From contig NZ_CP031367.1 in the NCBI RefSeq assembly GCF_003355515.1, forward strand, positions 1,054,001 to 1,118,000: a stretch of DNA of 64,000 nucleotides, written 5' to 3'. Below are positions 36,079 to 44,661 of this stretch, one piece after another. The translations under genes were made by a program, and so were the position numbers. The stretch is from Aliarcobacter trophiarum LMG 25534. GTDB lineage: Bacteria > Campylobacterota > Campylobacteria > Campylobacterales > Arcobacteraceae. The notes under the pieces were generated by a model, which was not told where the DNA came from, searched no databases, and was given only the letters and a program-made list of their open reading frames with translations. Position 1 is the first letter of the stretch, and each line of letters begins with the position of its first letter.

Positions 36079-36387
36079 ATGGCAGGAACAACAAAAATAA
36101 AAGCAAAAATTGATAAAAACGGTGTATGTGAAGTAAAAGCATTAGCAAGTCACGATATGTTAAGTTATCAAGAGGCAGAAAGAGCTAAAAAAGAGGCAAA
36201 TTTTATTACGTATTTAGTTGCAAAAGTTGGTGGAAAAATTGTATATGAAGTATCTTCTAGTCAATTTTTATCAAAAGACCCTTACTTTAAATTCTCATTT
36301 ACAGGTGCAAAAGTTGGTGATGAAATTGAGATAAGTTGGAAAGATTTAAAAGGCAATAGTGATATAACTGTAGAAAAAATCAAATAG
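36079..36387 (+). CDS. soxZ: Sulfur-compound chelating protein SoxZ
   Basis: A 102-aa immunoglobulin-like protein without a signal peptide, exported in complex with SoxY. Family segments SHDMLSYQEAERAKKEANFI and KFSFTGAKVGDEIEISWKDLKG are clear. AAAGGA precedes the ATG. Confidence 0.94.
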   Translation: MAGTTKIKAKIDKNGVCEVKALASHDMLSYQEAERAKKEANFITYLVAKVGGKIVYEVSSSQFLSKDPYFKFSFTGAKVGDEIEISWKDLKGNSDITVEKIK

Positions 36388-36401
36388 TTTAAAACTATTT
36401 G
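36381..36401 (+). other. Perfect dyad between soxZ and soxA
   Basis: CAAATAGTTT / AAACTATTTG with a single central A, overlapping the soxZ stop codon, followed by ATTTAAAAT without a U-tract. It probably forms an mRNA hairpin affecting stability or stoichiometry (high SoxYZ, less SoxA) rather than full termination. Confidence 0.5.
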
Positions 36402-36423
36402 ATTTAAAATAAAAGGAGAGAAA

Positions 36424-37338
36424 ATGCTTAACAAACTAGTTAAATCTACAATTATTTTAGCTCTAACAACAACAGTTTTAAGTGCTACTAATTTTAATGC
36501 AGGGGCTGAAAAAGATAGATTAGAGATGATTAAATTCTTTGAAGCAAAATTTGATGACCCAGCAAAAAATAAAGATAGATTTTTTACATACTTTACAGAA
36601 GAAGAGCTTGAACAAAAATATGATAAAAACCTCAAACATATGGACTTCAATATAGGAAGCTATGCATATTCAAAAGATGCAAGAAGCCAATATGAAGCTC
36701 TAAAAGAGATGCCACCATATGAAGATGCTATCGAAAAAGGTGAAGTTTTATATACAAAGAAATTTGCAAATGGTAACTCTTTACAGAGTTGTTTTCCTGA
36801 TTTAACAAATGCAGGAACATATCCATATTATGATACAAAAACAAAAAAAATGGTATCTTTAACAAGTACTATAAATGATTGTTTAAGAGCAAATGGTGAA
36901 AAAGAGTGGGGAACTAAAAAAGGTCCTATGGCTGAATTTCAAGCTTATTGGGTAAATGAAAGCAAAGAAGCTGGTAAAAACTTTGATATAAAAATCAATA
37001 GTAAAGCTGAAAAAGAAGCTTATGAAAGAGGAAAAGAGTATTACTATACTCAAAGAGGATATTTAAAACTATCTTGTGCAACTTGCCACGTTCAAGGTTC
37101 TGGTCAAAGAGTTAGAAATGAGGTTTTATCTCCTCTTTTAGGACAAGTTACACACTTTCCTGTACTAAGACTTAAATGGACAGATATAGGAACAGTAGAA
37201 AGAAGACTTTCTGGTTGTGTTGTAGATCAAGGTCAAGTTCCACCAAAAGATGAGAGTCAAACTATGATTGAGTTGCTATATTTCTTAGCTTATATGTCAA
37301 ATGGTATGCCAGTTGATGGTCCAGATGTAAGAAAATAA
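36424..37338 (+). CDS. soxA: SoxA cytochrome c, monohaem type
   Basis: A 304-aa periplasmic cytochrome that with SoxX catalyses the first Sox step. A signal peptide (about residues 1-21) is followed by an N-terminal domain whose haem site is replaced by two isolated cysteines (QSCFPD, NDCLRA), then the haem motif CATCHVQGSGQRVR near residue 220 and the catalytic persulfide cysteine in RLSGCVVDQGQ. The single haem puts it in the monohaem SoxA class. AAAGGAG precedes the ATG. Confidence 0.94.
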   Translation: MLNKLVKSTIILALTTTVLSATNFNAGAEKDRLEMIKFFEAKFDDPAKNKDRFFTYFTEEELEQKYDKNLKHMDFNIGSYAYSKDARSQYEALKEMPPYEDAIEKGEVLYTKKFANGNSLQSCFPDLTNAGTYPYYDTKTKKMVSLTSTINDCLRANGEKEWGTKKGPMAEFQAYWVNESKEAGKNFDIKINSKAEKEAYERGKEYYYTQRGYLKLSCATCHVQGSGQRVRNEVLSPLLGQVTHFPVLRLKWTDIGTVERRLSGCVVDQGQVPPKDESQTMIELLYFLAYMSNGMPVDGPDVRK

Positions 37339-37349
37339 AGGATATGAAA

Positions 37350-37772
37350 ATGAAAAATATTTTAAAAATTTCAACAGTAGTAGCTCTTTTATCTTTTGGA
37401 CTAACTTTAAGTGCTGCAGAAGATTATTCAAAACTTGATGTAATAAAAGAGTGTGATGTTAAGGCAAACGGTCTTGAAAAAGTAATTAAAACTGCTGAAA
37501 AGTACAATAAAATAGCTATTGAACATAGTGTTGAATTCATGAGATTTGGTATGAAAGCTAGTCAATATATTGATTTTTCTAAAGAGGCTATCAAAAATGG
37601 TGCAAAAGAGATTGAGCTTGTAGATGAAAAAGCTAAGCCAACAGGCGAAAAAGTTTCAATTGAGTTTGCAACATGGAGATCTTGTAGTTTTGCAATTAGT
37701 GCTTTAACTCAAGAGGCTCAAGCAAAAAAAACTTGGAAACTAGCTAGCCCTAGTGATGGTTACAAATACTAA
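37350..37772 (+). CDS. Unknown periplasmic protein between soxA and soxB
   Basis: A 140-aa protein with a cleavable signal peptide (to about residue 23, TLSAA). The mature part is charged and helical with two cysteines (KECDVKANG and WRSCSFAISAL) that could pair or bind sulfur. No haem motif or known domain was recognised. Its place directly after soxA suggests a SoxAX-associated factor, comparable in role to SoxK of other bacteria, but I see no sequence match. The ATG at 37350 has AAAGGA at good spacing (ATG 37344 is too close). Confidence 0.72.
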   Translation: MKNILKISTVVALLSFGLTLSAAEDYSKLDVIKECDVKANGLEKVIKTAEKYNKIAIEHSVEFMRFGMKASQYIDFSKEAIKNGAKEIELVDEKAKPTGEKVSIEFATWRSCSFAISALTQEAQAKKTWKLASPSDGYKY

Positions 37773-37793
37773 AAGTATTTAAAACTATTTTTT

Positions 37794-37823
37794 AAAAGTC
37801 AAGATTTTATCTTGACTTTTTTT
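37794..37823 (+). terminator. Intrinsic terminator/attenuator before soxB
   Basis: A 12-bp perfect stem AAAAGTCAAGAT / ATCTTGACTTTT with a TTT loop and further T residues after it. It separates soxCDXYZA and the unknown gene from soxB; no promoter with a clear -10 box fits in the remaining 24 bases, so partial read-through is likely. Confidence 0.75.
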
Positions 37824-37847
37824 ATTTATAGAGCAAAAGGAATAAAA

Positions 37848-39614
37848 ATGAGTAAATTTAGTAGAAGAGAATTTGTATATATGATGGCTGTTCTAGGAGC
37901 TGCTCCTGTATTTGCAAACTCACATACAAGAATGGTAGAAACTTCTAAAAAGATAGAAGATTATTATAAATTAAAACCTTATGGGAATGCAAGATTTATA
38001 CATATGACAGATAGTCATGCACAGCTTTTACCTGTATATTTTAGAGAGCCTAGTGTAAATCTAGGTTTCTTTGGAAACTTAGGAAAACCACCACATATTG
38101 TTGGTGAAAAGTTCTTAGATTATTATGGAATAAAAGGTAATAAAAGATTAGAGTATGCATTTTCTTGTGTAAATTTTGAAGAGCATGCAAAAGTTATGGG
38201 AAAAACAGGTGGTTTTGCACAAATAAAAACAGTAGTAGATTTTTTAAGAGATAGTTTTGGAAAAGATAAAACCCTATTTTTAGATGGTGGAGACACATGG
38301 CAAGGAAGTGCAACTTCACTTTGGACTAGAGGTAAGGATATGGTTGGAGCTTTAAACTTACTTGGAGTTGATATATGTGTTGGTCACTGGGAGTTTACAT
38401 ATAAAGCTGAAGAGATTTTAGAGAATATAAAAGAGTTGAAATCTGAATTTCTAGCTCAAAATATTTTTGTAAAAGAGGACTCTATGATGAATGGAGTTGA
38501 AGCTTATGATGAAGATAGTGGACATGCTTTTAAACCTTATACAATTAAAAAAATGGGGAATGCAAGAGTAGCAATTATTGGTCAAGCATTTCCATATACA
38601 ACTATTGCAAATCCACAAAGATTTATTCCTGACTGGACATTTGGAATAAATGAAAATAGTATGCAAGAGCTTATTGATCAAATCAAAGAAGAGGAAAAAC
38701 CAGATGCTATTATTGTGCTTTCTCACAATGGATTTGATACAGATAAAAAGATGGCAGAAGTTTGTACTGGAATAGATTTTATTATGGGAGGGCATACACA
38801 TGATGGTGTTCCTGAAGCATATCCAGTTAAAAATTCAGCAGGAACAACTTATGTTTGTAATGCGGGAAGTAATGGTAAATTCTTGAATGTTTTAGATTTA
38901 GATATTCAAAATGGAAAAATCAAAGATTTTAAATTTACACTTCTTCCAATCTTTTCTGATTTAGTTCCAGAAGATAAAGCTATGAAAAAATATATTGAAG
39001 ATGTAAGGCTACCATATCTAAAAGAGCTAACTCGTCCAATTGCTACAACAGAAGAGACTCTTTTTAGAAGAGGAAATTTCAATGGCTCTTGGGATCAAAT
39101 TATTTGTGATGCGTTAATTGATGTAAAAGGTGCTCAAATCTCATTAAGCCCAGGATTTAGATGGGGAACTTCAATTATGCCAAATCAAACAATTACTTTT
39201 GATGATTTAATGACTCAAACAGCTATGACTTATCCTGAAACTTACTTAAGAGATATAAAAGGTAGTGATTTAAAAGATATTTTAGAAGATGTTGCTGATA
39301 ACCTATTTAATGAAGACCCATTCTTACAACAAGGTGGTGATATGGTGAGAACAGGTGGAATATCTTATAGAATCGATCCAAAAGCAAAAATTGGTAATAG
39401 AATTTCAAATATTACTTTAAGTAAAACTGGTGAAAAACTGGATGCAAATAAATCTTATAAAGTTTCTGGTTGGTCAACTGTTGGAGCAAAATCTGATGGT
39501 GAACCTGTTTGGGAGACTGTTGAAGCATATCTAAAAAATATGAAACATATAAGTAAATTAAAAATTGATACTCCTGATATTGTAGGAGTTAAAGGTAATC
39601 CAGGGATTATATAA
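37848..39614 (+). CDS. soxB: Thiosulfohydrolase SoxB
   Basis: A 588-aa dimanganese hydrolase releasing sulfate from SoxY-bound thiosulfonate. Tat-like signal (SRREFVYMMAVLGAA), 5'-nucleotidase-type metallophosphatase motifs HMTDSHAQ, FLDGGDTWQGS, VLSHNGFDTD and MGGHTHDGVP, and the C-terminal nucleotidase-like domain. The ATG at 37848 has AAAGGA; an upstream ATG at 37812 falls within the terminator tail and is rejected. Confidence 0.95.
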   Translation: MSKFSRREFVYMMAVLGAAPVFANSHTRMVETSKKIEDYYKLKPYGNARFIHMTDSHAQLLPVYFREPSVNLGFFGNLGKPPHIVGEKFLDYYGIKGNKRLEYAFSCVNFEEHAKVMGKTGGFAQIKTVVDFLRDSFGKDKTLFLDGGDTWQGSATSLWTRGKDMVGALNLLGVDICVGHWEFTYKAEEILENIKELKSEFLAQNIFVKEDSMMNGVEAYDEDSGHAFKPYTIKKMGNARVAIIGQAFPYTTIANPQRFIPDWTFGINENSMQELIDQIKEEEKPDAIIVLSHNGFDTDKKMAEVCTGIDFIMGGHTHDGVPEAYPVKNSAGTTYVCNAGSNGKFLNVLDLDIQNGKIKDFKFTLLPIFSDLVPEDKAMKKYIEDVRLPYLKELTRPIATTEETLFRRGNFNGSWDQIICDALIDVKGAQISLSPGFRWGTSIMPNQTITFDDLMTQTAMTYPETYLRDIKGSDLKDILEDVADNLFNEDPFLQQGGDMVRTGGISYRIDPKAKIGNRISNITLSKTGEKLDANKSYKVSGWSTVGAKSDGEPVWETVEAYLKNMKHISKLKIDTPDIVGVKGNPGII

Positions 39615-39617
39615 TCT

Positions 39618-39651
39618 AAAAAACATAAAGATTTTTTCTTTATGTTTTTTT
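39618..39651 (+). terminator. Terminator after soxB
   Basis: A 14-bp stem AAAAAACATAAAGA / TCTTTATGTTTTTT with a five-T loop, ending in T residues, three bases after the soxB stop. Confidence 0.8.
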
Positions 39652-39705
39652 AAATAGAGCTATAAGTTTATATTGTTCTATTTAGAAAAAATTTGGAGAA
39701 TTTAT

Positions 39706-40497
39706 ATGAAAATCATATCTATTTTATTTGTTTTAGCTTTAACTCTATTTGCAAATTTTGAAGATGGTAAAAAAGTGTTTGATACAAAATGTATCTCTTG
39801 TCATAAAGAGTATATCCCTATGAACTCTATAAAAGAGAACTTCTTTGAAAAACAAAACTCTTTACTAAACTTAAAAGCTCCTAGTGCAAATATGATAGTT
39901 TTTGCAATGTTTGATAGCTCAAAAAAGATTGGAGATGAGAATGAAAAAGAGTTCCAAGAGCTAGAAATAGAGAGTTTTTTAAAATCTTACTTAGAAAATC
40001 CAGATAGATTTAACTCTATTTGCGATGATAATATTCTTCCATTCTATGATAATAAGGCTAGTATGAAAGGGCAATTAAATGATGAAGATTATAAAAATCT
40101 AACTAGTTATTTTTTTGGATACAAAGAGAATATAGATAAAAAAGATACTCTTAAATACTCAAACTATTCAGAAGAGCAAGAGAAAGAAATCTTAAAAAAA
40201 GCTACAATTGAAAATAAAAAAATAATAATATATGCAACTTCCGAGAGCTGTTATTTTTGTAAAAAAATGGATAGAGAAGTTTTTAAAGATATCTCTATAA
40301 GAAAAATGTTGGATGAAAATTTTATATTTTTAGAAATAGATATGGATAAGTTTTCACTGCCTTTTAATTTACAAAAAGAGTATAAAAGGCTTACTCCTAG
40401 TTTTTTCTTTTTAAATAGCAATGCGAAGTTAATATCTCAATACCCTGGAGCTTGGATAAAGAGTGATTTTATGAATATTTTAAAAGAGAATAAATGA
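39706..40497 (+). CDS. Cytochrome c-thioredoxin fusion protein (SoxW-like)
   Basis: A 263-aa periplasmic protein with signal peptide (to about residue 16, LFANF), a cytochrome-like domain with haem motif CISCH near residue 29, and a C-terminal thioredoxin-fold domain (about residues 150-263) with the redox pair CYFC in SESCYFCKKMDREVF and a cis-Pro in LTPSFFF. SoxW-type thioredoxins keep Sox proteins reduced; here a haem domain is attached, suggesting transfer between cytochrome and thiol pools. GGAG lies seven bases before the ATG. First gene of a downstream unit after the soxB terminator. Confidence 0.75.
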   Translation: MKIISILFVLALTLFANFEDGKKVFDTKCISCHKEYIPMNSIKENFFEKQNSLLNLKAPSANMIVFAMFDSSKKIGDENEKEFQELEIESFLKSYLENPDRFNSICDDNILPFYDNKASMKGQLNDEDYKNLTSYFFGYKENIDKKDTLKYSNYSEEQEKEILKKATIENKKIIIYATSESCYFCKKMDREVFKDISIRKMLDENFIFLEIDMDKFSLPFNLQKEYKRLTPSFFFLNSNAKLISQYPGAWIKSDFMNILKENK

Positions 40498-40937
40498 TGA
40501 TTTTAGGTGAAGTTTTAGAAATATTTAGTGCAACAAAAGAGTCAAGTGGACTACCAAGACCAAAAGTTGTAAACTTAAATCTAATAGAAAACCATGGAAT
40601 AGAGTTTGATAAATTCGCAAAAAAGAATCTTGACCAAACTGTTATGATTGTTGGTATAAAGTCATATCAATTAGCAAAAGCAAATAATATAGATTTGGAA
40701 TTAGGGAGTTTAGGAGAGAATATCTTAGTAGATTTTGATCCTCACGATTTTAAAGTAGGAACTTGCTTTAAAATAGGTGATGCAGTTATTCAAACTACAC
40801 AAATATGTACAGTTTGTAACCATTTATCCGTTTTTGATAAGAACTTACCAAAGCTTTTAAAAGGACAAAGGGGAATTTATTGTAAAATCATAAAATCTGG
40901 AAAGATTTTAAAAAATATGAATGTAGAGGAGTTATAA
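40494..40937 (+). CDS. MOSC-domain protein
   Basis: A 147-aa single-domain protein of the molybdenum cofactor sulfurase C-terminal (MOSC) family, predicted to bind sulfur or metal-sulfur species. Segments LGSLGENILVDF, KVGTCFKIGDAVIQTTQIC and RGIYCKIIKSG match the fold; CTVC may be the sulfur site. It overlaps the preceding gene by four bases and the next by one, so it is co-translated with the cytochrome-thioredoxin fusion and DsrE-like protein. ATG 40497 is an equal start candidate. Confidence 0.82.
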   Translation: MMILGEVLEIFSATKESSGLPRPKVVNLNLIENHGIEFDKFAKKNLDQTVMIVGIKSYQLAKANNIDLELGSLGENILVDFDPHDFKVGTCFKIGDAVIQTTQICTVCNHLSVFDKNLPKLLKGQRGIYCKIIKSGKILKNMNVEEL

Positions 40938-41377
40938 TGTTTAAAAAACTGTTTTTAATTTTTTGTTTAGTTAGTTTTGTATTTGGAGAGAATAAATTTA
41001 GTGAACCAAAACCTAGCTTTGAAAATCCTAGAAAAGTTGTTTACTCTTTATATACAGGAGATATGGATACAGTAAATCATACTATTGGTTCTATGTATAA
41101 TATTCTAAAAGAGTACCCAGCTGAAAGTTTAAAAATTGTAGTTGTTGCTTATGGAAAAGGTCTTAGGGCTTTAAAAAAAGATGCAGATAAACAAACTCTT
41201 ACAAGAATAAGTTCTCTTATGGAGTATGATGTTGAATTTATAGCTTGTAAAAATACAATGGAAACTATGAAATGGGAAGAGAGTGATTTTATAGATGGTG
41301 TTTCATTTACTCAAGCTGGAATAGTAGAAGTAATAGAGAGACAAGTTGCTGGTTATATAGGAATTACAGCTTACTAA
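40937..41377 (+). CDS. Periplasmic DsrE-like sulfur protein
   Basis: A 146-aa protein with signal peptide (to about residue 17, VFG) and a DsrE/YchN-type fold: VVYSLYTGDMDTVNHTIGS, KIVVVAYGKGLRAL and the conserved cysteine in EFIACKNTMETM. Relatives carry or transfer persulfide sulfur. An exported form beside the Sox genes suggests handling of periplasmic sulfur intermediates. Its start overlaps the MOSC stop by one base. Confidence 0.78.
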   Translation: MFKKLFLIFCLVSFVFGENKFSEPKPSFENPRKVVYSLYTGDMDTVNHTIGSMYNILKEYPAESLKIVVVAYGKGLRALKKDADKQTLTRISSLMEYDVEFIACKNTMETMKWEESDFIDGVSFTQAGIVEVIERQVAGYIGITAY

Positions 41378-41398
41378 ATAGATAAAAAAGGATAAAAA

Positions 41399-42175
41399 AT
41401 GTTTAAAAAATGTTTGATTTTGACTTCAATTTTATTTGCAAATATTGCTTTTGCAAACAGTATAAAAGAGGATTGTAATAAAAAAGGTGAGGATTTTATA
41501 TATGTACAAAATGAGTGTATATCTTATAAAAAATTTGATGGTGATGGTGAAGCTTTAAATATTATTATTCATGGAACTTGGGATGAAGGAAGTGATACCC
41601 TTGCTAGATATTCACCATTTGCTGAAGATATCGCTATGAGAAGTGATATTTCAACTATTGCTGTTGCTCTTCCTGGATATTCAAAAAGTTCATCAAACAA
41701 ACTTATATCTATTGGAGATAAGAGAAGTAAAAACCTAGCTGCAACTAAAGAGTATGTAGAGTTTTTGGCTACTTTAGTTGAATCTTTTAAAACAAAATAT
41801 AACCCTTCAAAAATAACTTTGATAGGACATAGTGCTGGTTGTATGATGAGTGCAACACTTCTAGGAGTAAAGCCTGATTTAGTTAATAATTTAGTTTGTG
41901 TTGGTGGAGTTTATGATATTCACAAAAAAAGTGATGATAAAAAACTAATCTCAGCAGTTGATGTAGTTGATAAAATATCGAAAAACAGTAAAATTGTACT
42001 AGCTTATGGAACTCTTGATGATATTTCAACTCCACAAACGACAATTGACTTTTATAATCTTGCAAAACAAAAAGGCTTAGATGTTAAACTTATAGAAGTA
42101 AAAGATGGTGTTCATATTGATTTAGACATGACAACAGAAGTAAAAAATGCTATTGTTGAATTAGTTGAAGAGTAG
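41399..42175 (+). CDS. Secreted alpha/beta-hydrolase
   Basis: A 258-aa protein with signal peptide (to about residue 20, IAFAN) and an alpha/beta-hydrolase fold: oxyanion segment IIIHGTWDEG, nucleophile elbow GHSAGC, acid in LAYGTLDDIS and histidine in KDGVHIDLD. Substrate unknown. It follows the DsrE-like gene by 21 bases and AAGGA precedes its ATG, so it is likely the last gene of this sulfur-related unit. Confidence 0.78.
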   Translation: MFKKCLILTSILFANIAFANSIKEDCNKKGEDFIYVQNECISYKKFDGDGEALNIIIHGTWDEGSDTLARYSPFAEDIAMRSDISTIAVALPGYSKSSSNKLISIGDKRSKNLAATKEYVEFLATLVESFKTKYNPSKITLIGHSAGCMMSATLLGVKPDLVNNLVCVGGVYDIHKKSDDKKLISAVDVVDKISKNSKIVLAYGTLDDISTPQTTIDFYNLAKQKGLDVKLIEVKDGVHIDLDMTTEVKNAIVELVEE

Positions 42176-42191
42176 AATTTTTCTACTCTTC
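42167..42191. other. Dyad spanning two convergent stop codons
   Basis: GAAGAGTAGAA / TTCTACTCTTC (11 bp, TTT loop). Both convergent proteins end Glu-Glu-stop, which makes the palindrome. No U-tract follows on either strand, so it may block converging polymerases weakly. Confidence 0.5.
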
Positions 42192-43100
42192 ATCATAAAA
42201 CTCTAACTCTCTAAAAGCATCAAAAACATTTCTACTATTTAGCTCATCAAACATAGCAATATCTTTAAAATCATCCATAGTTACAACTTTTGTTATCTCA
42301 TCTGCAGTTATTCCAGCTTCAATAGCCTCTAAAACTCTTGTCTTTAAAAGTGTAAAGTAGTTTTTTGTATGCTCAGTTGCATTTTTTCCTGTAAGTGTTC
42401 CATGACCTGCAACTAAACTATTATAATCAAAGCTCTCTATAGTATCCAAAGCCTTTAAAGTACCAATAACTGAACCATCTCTATTTGAAGTAATTCTTTC
42501 ATTCATTACGATATCACCTGAAAAAAGCACTTTTTCATTTGGTAAATATACTATTAAATCATCACTTGTATGCGCTTTCTCTTTAATTCTTAATATTCTT
42601 ATCTCTTTATTTCCAACTTTTACATTTGCATTATCGCTTACAATCTCATCTGCTTTGATTACTTTTGTATTTTCCATATCTTTTGCATCTAAAATCTCAA
42701 AAATTCTAGGTTTTGAATTTTCATCATAATTCTCATTTATAGATTTTGGGGCATAAATTTTTGCATTAAAAGTACTTTTATAGAAACTATTTCCCATCCA
42801 ATGGTCATCATGCTCGTGAGTTACAACTATTGTACTAACAGGAAGATTTTTAATCTTTTGCATAGCTTCATAAGCTTGTTTTGCAAATTTATAGCTAGTT
42901 CCACTATCAATTAAAACATAACTATCTTTTGCATCTATATAGCAAGAGTTTGCCATAAAACCACCATTTTCTTTTGAAGGAACTTCTGCCTTTCCAAAAA
43001 AACACCATACATCTTCACTTACTTTTTGTGGATTTAAGTTATAATTAAATCCAAAAGCATATATTGATAAAATAAGTGATAGTGAAATTTTTTTAAACAT
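42183..43100 (-). CDS. Periplasmic MBL-fold metallo-hydrolase (SoxH-like)
   Basis: A 305-aa protein with signal peptide (to about residue 17) and the metallo-beta-lactamase fold: zinc motif THEHDDHWMGN, then AHTSDDLIVYL, LFSGDIVMNE and GHGTLTG. Such quinoprotein-relay/SoxH-type proteins accompany sulfur oxidation and methylotrophy clusters; the substrate is unknown. It faces the Sox-associated genes and is divergent from the HD-GYP-like gene. Confidence 0.82.
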   Translation of the reverse strand: MFKKISLSLILSIYAFGFNYNLNPQKVSEDVWCFFGKAEVPSKENGGFMANSCYIDAKDSYVLIDSGTSYKFAKQAYEAMQKIKNLPVSTIVVTHEHDDHWMGNSFYKSTFNAKIYAPKSINENYDENSKPRIFEILDAKDMENTKVIKADEIVSDNANVKVGNKEIRILRIKEKAHTSDDLIVYLPNEKVLFSGDIVMNERITSNRDGSVIGTLKALDTIESFDYNSLVAGHGTLTGKNATEHTKNYFTLLKTRVLEAIEAGITADEITKVVTMDDFKDIAMFDELNSRNVFDAFRELEFYDEE

Positions 43101-43187
43101 ATTTCTGATCTCCTAGTTTTTATTATAATTTTTTATTATATATTAATATCGCTTTTATATTATTGATATTTATTAAATGAGGAATAA

Positions 43188-44186
43188 ATGGACAAAAAAC
43201 GACAAATAGTATTTAATTTAAATAACTTTTTATTAGCCTTTAGTAAGGCCTTTAATACAAAAAAAGCAACTTTTATAGCTTTAAATATTGCAAAAGAGCT
43301 AAACTTTTCAAATGAAAAACTAGCTGATATTTGCTCTTTTAATCTAGCTTATCCTTTAGGAGTTAAAGCCTTAGAAAATTTTGACTTTTTAGATAAGGCA
43401 AACTTAAATGATGAGCTTTTTTTAGAAATCTCAAATATCTCTCAAAAACTAGCTTACAATTTTGATTTCTCTATATTTAAAAAAGATTTAGAAGATAAGA
43501 TTAAAGATTTTATAGAGAAAGAGAGTTTAAAAGAGGAGTTTAAAACTATTTTAATCACCCTATTTTCAAAAAAATTATTCTATTTAGAACTTTTATATGA
43601 TGAAACTATAACTCTATTTATATATAAAAATTTAGATGATTTTACAAAAGCTTTGGAGTTTGAAAAGATTTTACAAATGACAAATGAGTTTAATTTATAT
43701 ATTGAAAAAGAGTCAAAAATAGTACAAAGAGCAGAAGTTTTAGCAGATTTTTTTGAGTTTGAACATAAAGATAAAGAGATTTTCAAAATTGCTTGTTCTT
43801 TAATAAATATTGGAAAACTATTTATCAAAAATACTAAGCAAAATGAAGATGAGAGAAGAGACCTAGGAATGTTCTACTCATATCATACAAAAATTATATT
43901 AGATGATATTTTGGGCTTTAGTGATATTTCAAACTTAGCTAGTAAATCTCAAGAGAGATTAGATGGAAGTGGAGTTTTTGCTCTCTCTTCAAAAGATTTA
44001 AGCTTTAAAGATAGATTAATAATTTGTCTAAATCTTTATAGTTATTTTAAAGAACCAAAACCATATAAAAAAGAGTACACTCATGAACAGACTATAGAAG
44101 CTATTAGAAAAATGGTAGATAGTGGAAAAATAGATGAGAGTTTAGTTGAGATTTTCTCAAAAGTTTTTGAAGAAGATATAAAATAA
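43188..44186 (+). CDS. Degenerate HD-GYP-domain protein
   Basis: A 332-aa cytosolic helical protein. The C-terminal third follows the HD-GYP pattern (YHTKIILDDILGFSDIS, then QERLDGSGVF where active members have HHExxDGxGYP, then LSFKDRLIICLNLYSYF, EPKPYKKEYT), but the metal-binding histidines and GYP are replaced. It therefore probably cannot hydrolyse cyclic di-GMP and may act as a binding protein or regulator. The N-terminal two thirds has no recognised domain. GAGG lies upstream of the ATG. Confidence 0.7.
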   Translation: MDKKRQIVFNLNNFLLAFSKAFNTKKATFIALNIAKELNFSNEKLADICSFNLAYPLGVKALENFDFLDKANLNDELFLEISNISQKLAYNFDFSIFKKDLEDKIKDFIEKESLKEEFKTILITLFSKKLFYLELLYDETITLFIYKNLDDFTKALEFEKILQMTNEFNLYIEKESKIVQRAEVLADFFEFEHKDKEIFKIACSLINIGKLFIKNTKQNEDERRDLGMFYSYHTKIILDDILGFSDISNLASKSQERLDGSGVFALSSKDLSFKDRLIICLNLYSYFKEPKPYKKEYTHEQTIEAIRKMVDSGKIDESLVEIFSKVFEEDIK

Positions 44187-44204
44187 TAATTTAAAAGGAA
44201 AAAA

Positions 44205-44648
44205 ATGGAAGTAATTTACCCATATGCAAACTTAATCCACCTTGTTTTAGCAATAGTTTTTTTAGGATATGTATTTACAGATATAATTTTAATCTCTAAA
44301 TTAAAAGAGAAAATTAACGATGAGGATAAAAAGAAAATAACTAAATTTCTGCAAGAAAAAACATTTAGAATATTTCCTATCTCACTATTAGTTATTATTT
44401 TAACTGGAGGAATGATGATTTCAAAATATATAAACTCAAATAGTGGTTTCTTTGAAACACCTCTACAACAACTTTTAATCATAAAGGTAGTTTTAGCTTC
44501 AATAATAGCTTTAGGAGTTTTATATAATCTTTTTATAAAGTTTACAAAAAGAGCAAAGCATCCATTTATGCAAAATCATTTTCATAAAGTCGTTTTGATT
44601 TTGGGATTTTTTATAGTAATTTTGGCAAAATTTATGTTTGTAGTTTAA
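44205..44648 (+). CDS. CopD/DUF2269-like integral membrane protein
   Basis: A 147-aa protein with four predicted membrane helices (about residues 7-28, 53-72, 90-108 and 124-145) and conserved-looking His residues at the membrane faces (LIHLVLAIVF, NHFHKVVLIL). It resembles short CopD-type copper-resistance or DUF2269 membrane proteins. Function not established. It follows the HD-GYP-like gene by 18 bases with AAAAGGA before its ATG. Confidence 0.65.
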   Translation: MEVIYPYANLIHLVLAIVFLGYVFTDIILISKLKEKINDEDKKKITKFLQEKTFRIFPISLLVIILTGGMMISKYINSNSGFFETPLQQLLIIKVVLASIIALGVLYNLFIKFTKRAKHPFMQNHFHKVVLILGFFIVILAKFMFVV

Positions 44649-44661
44649 AAAAACTACAAAC
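44636..44661. other. Dyad between convergent genes
   Basis: GTTTGTAGTTT / AAACTACAAAC (11 bp, AAAA loop) spanning the stop codons of the membrane protein and the PatB-like enzyme. No clear U-tract on either strand. Confidence 0.5.
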
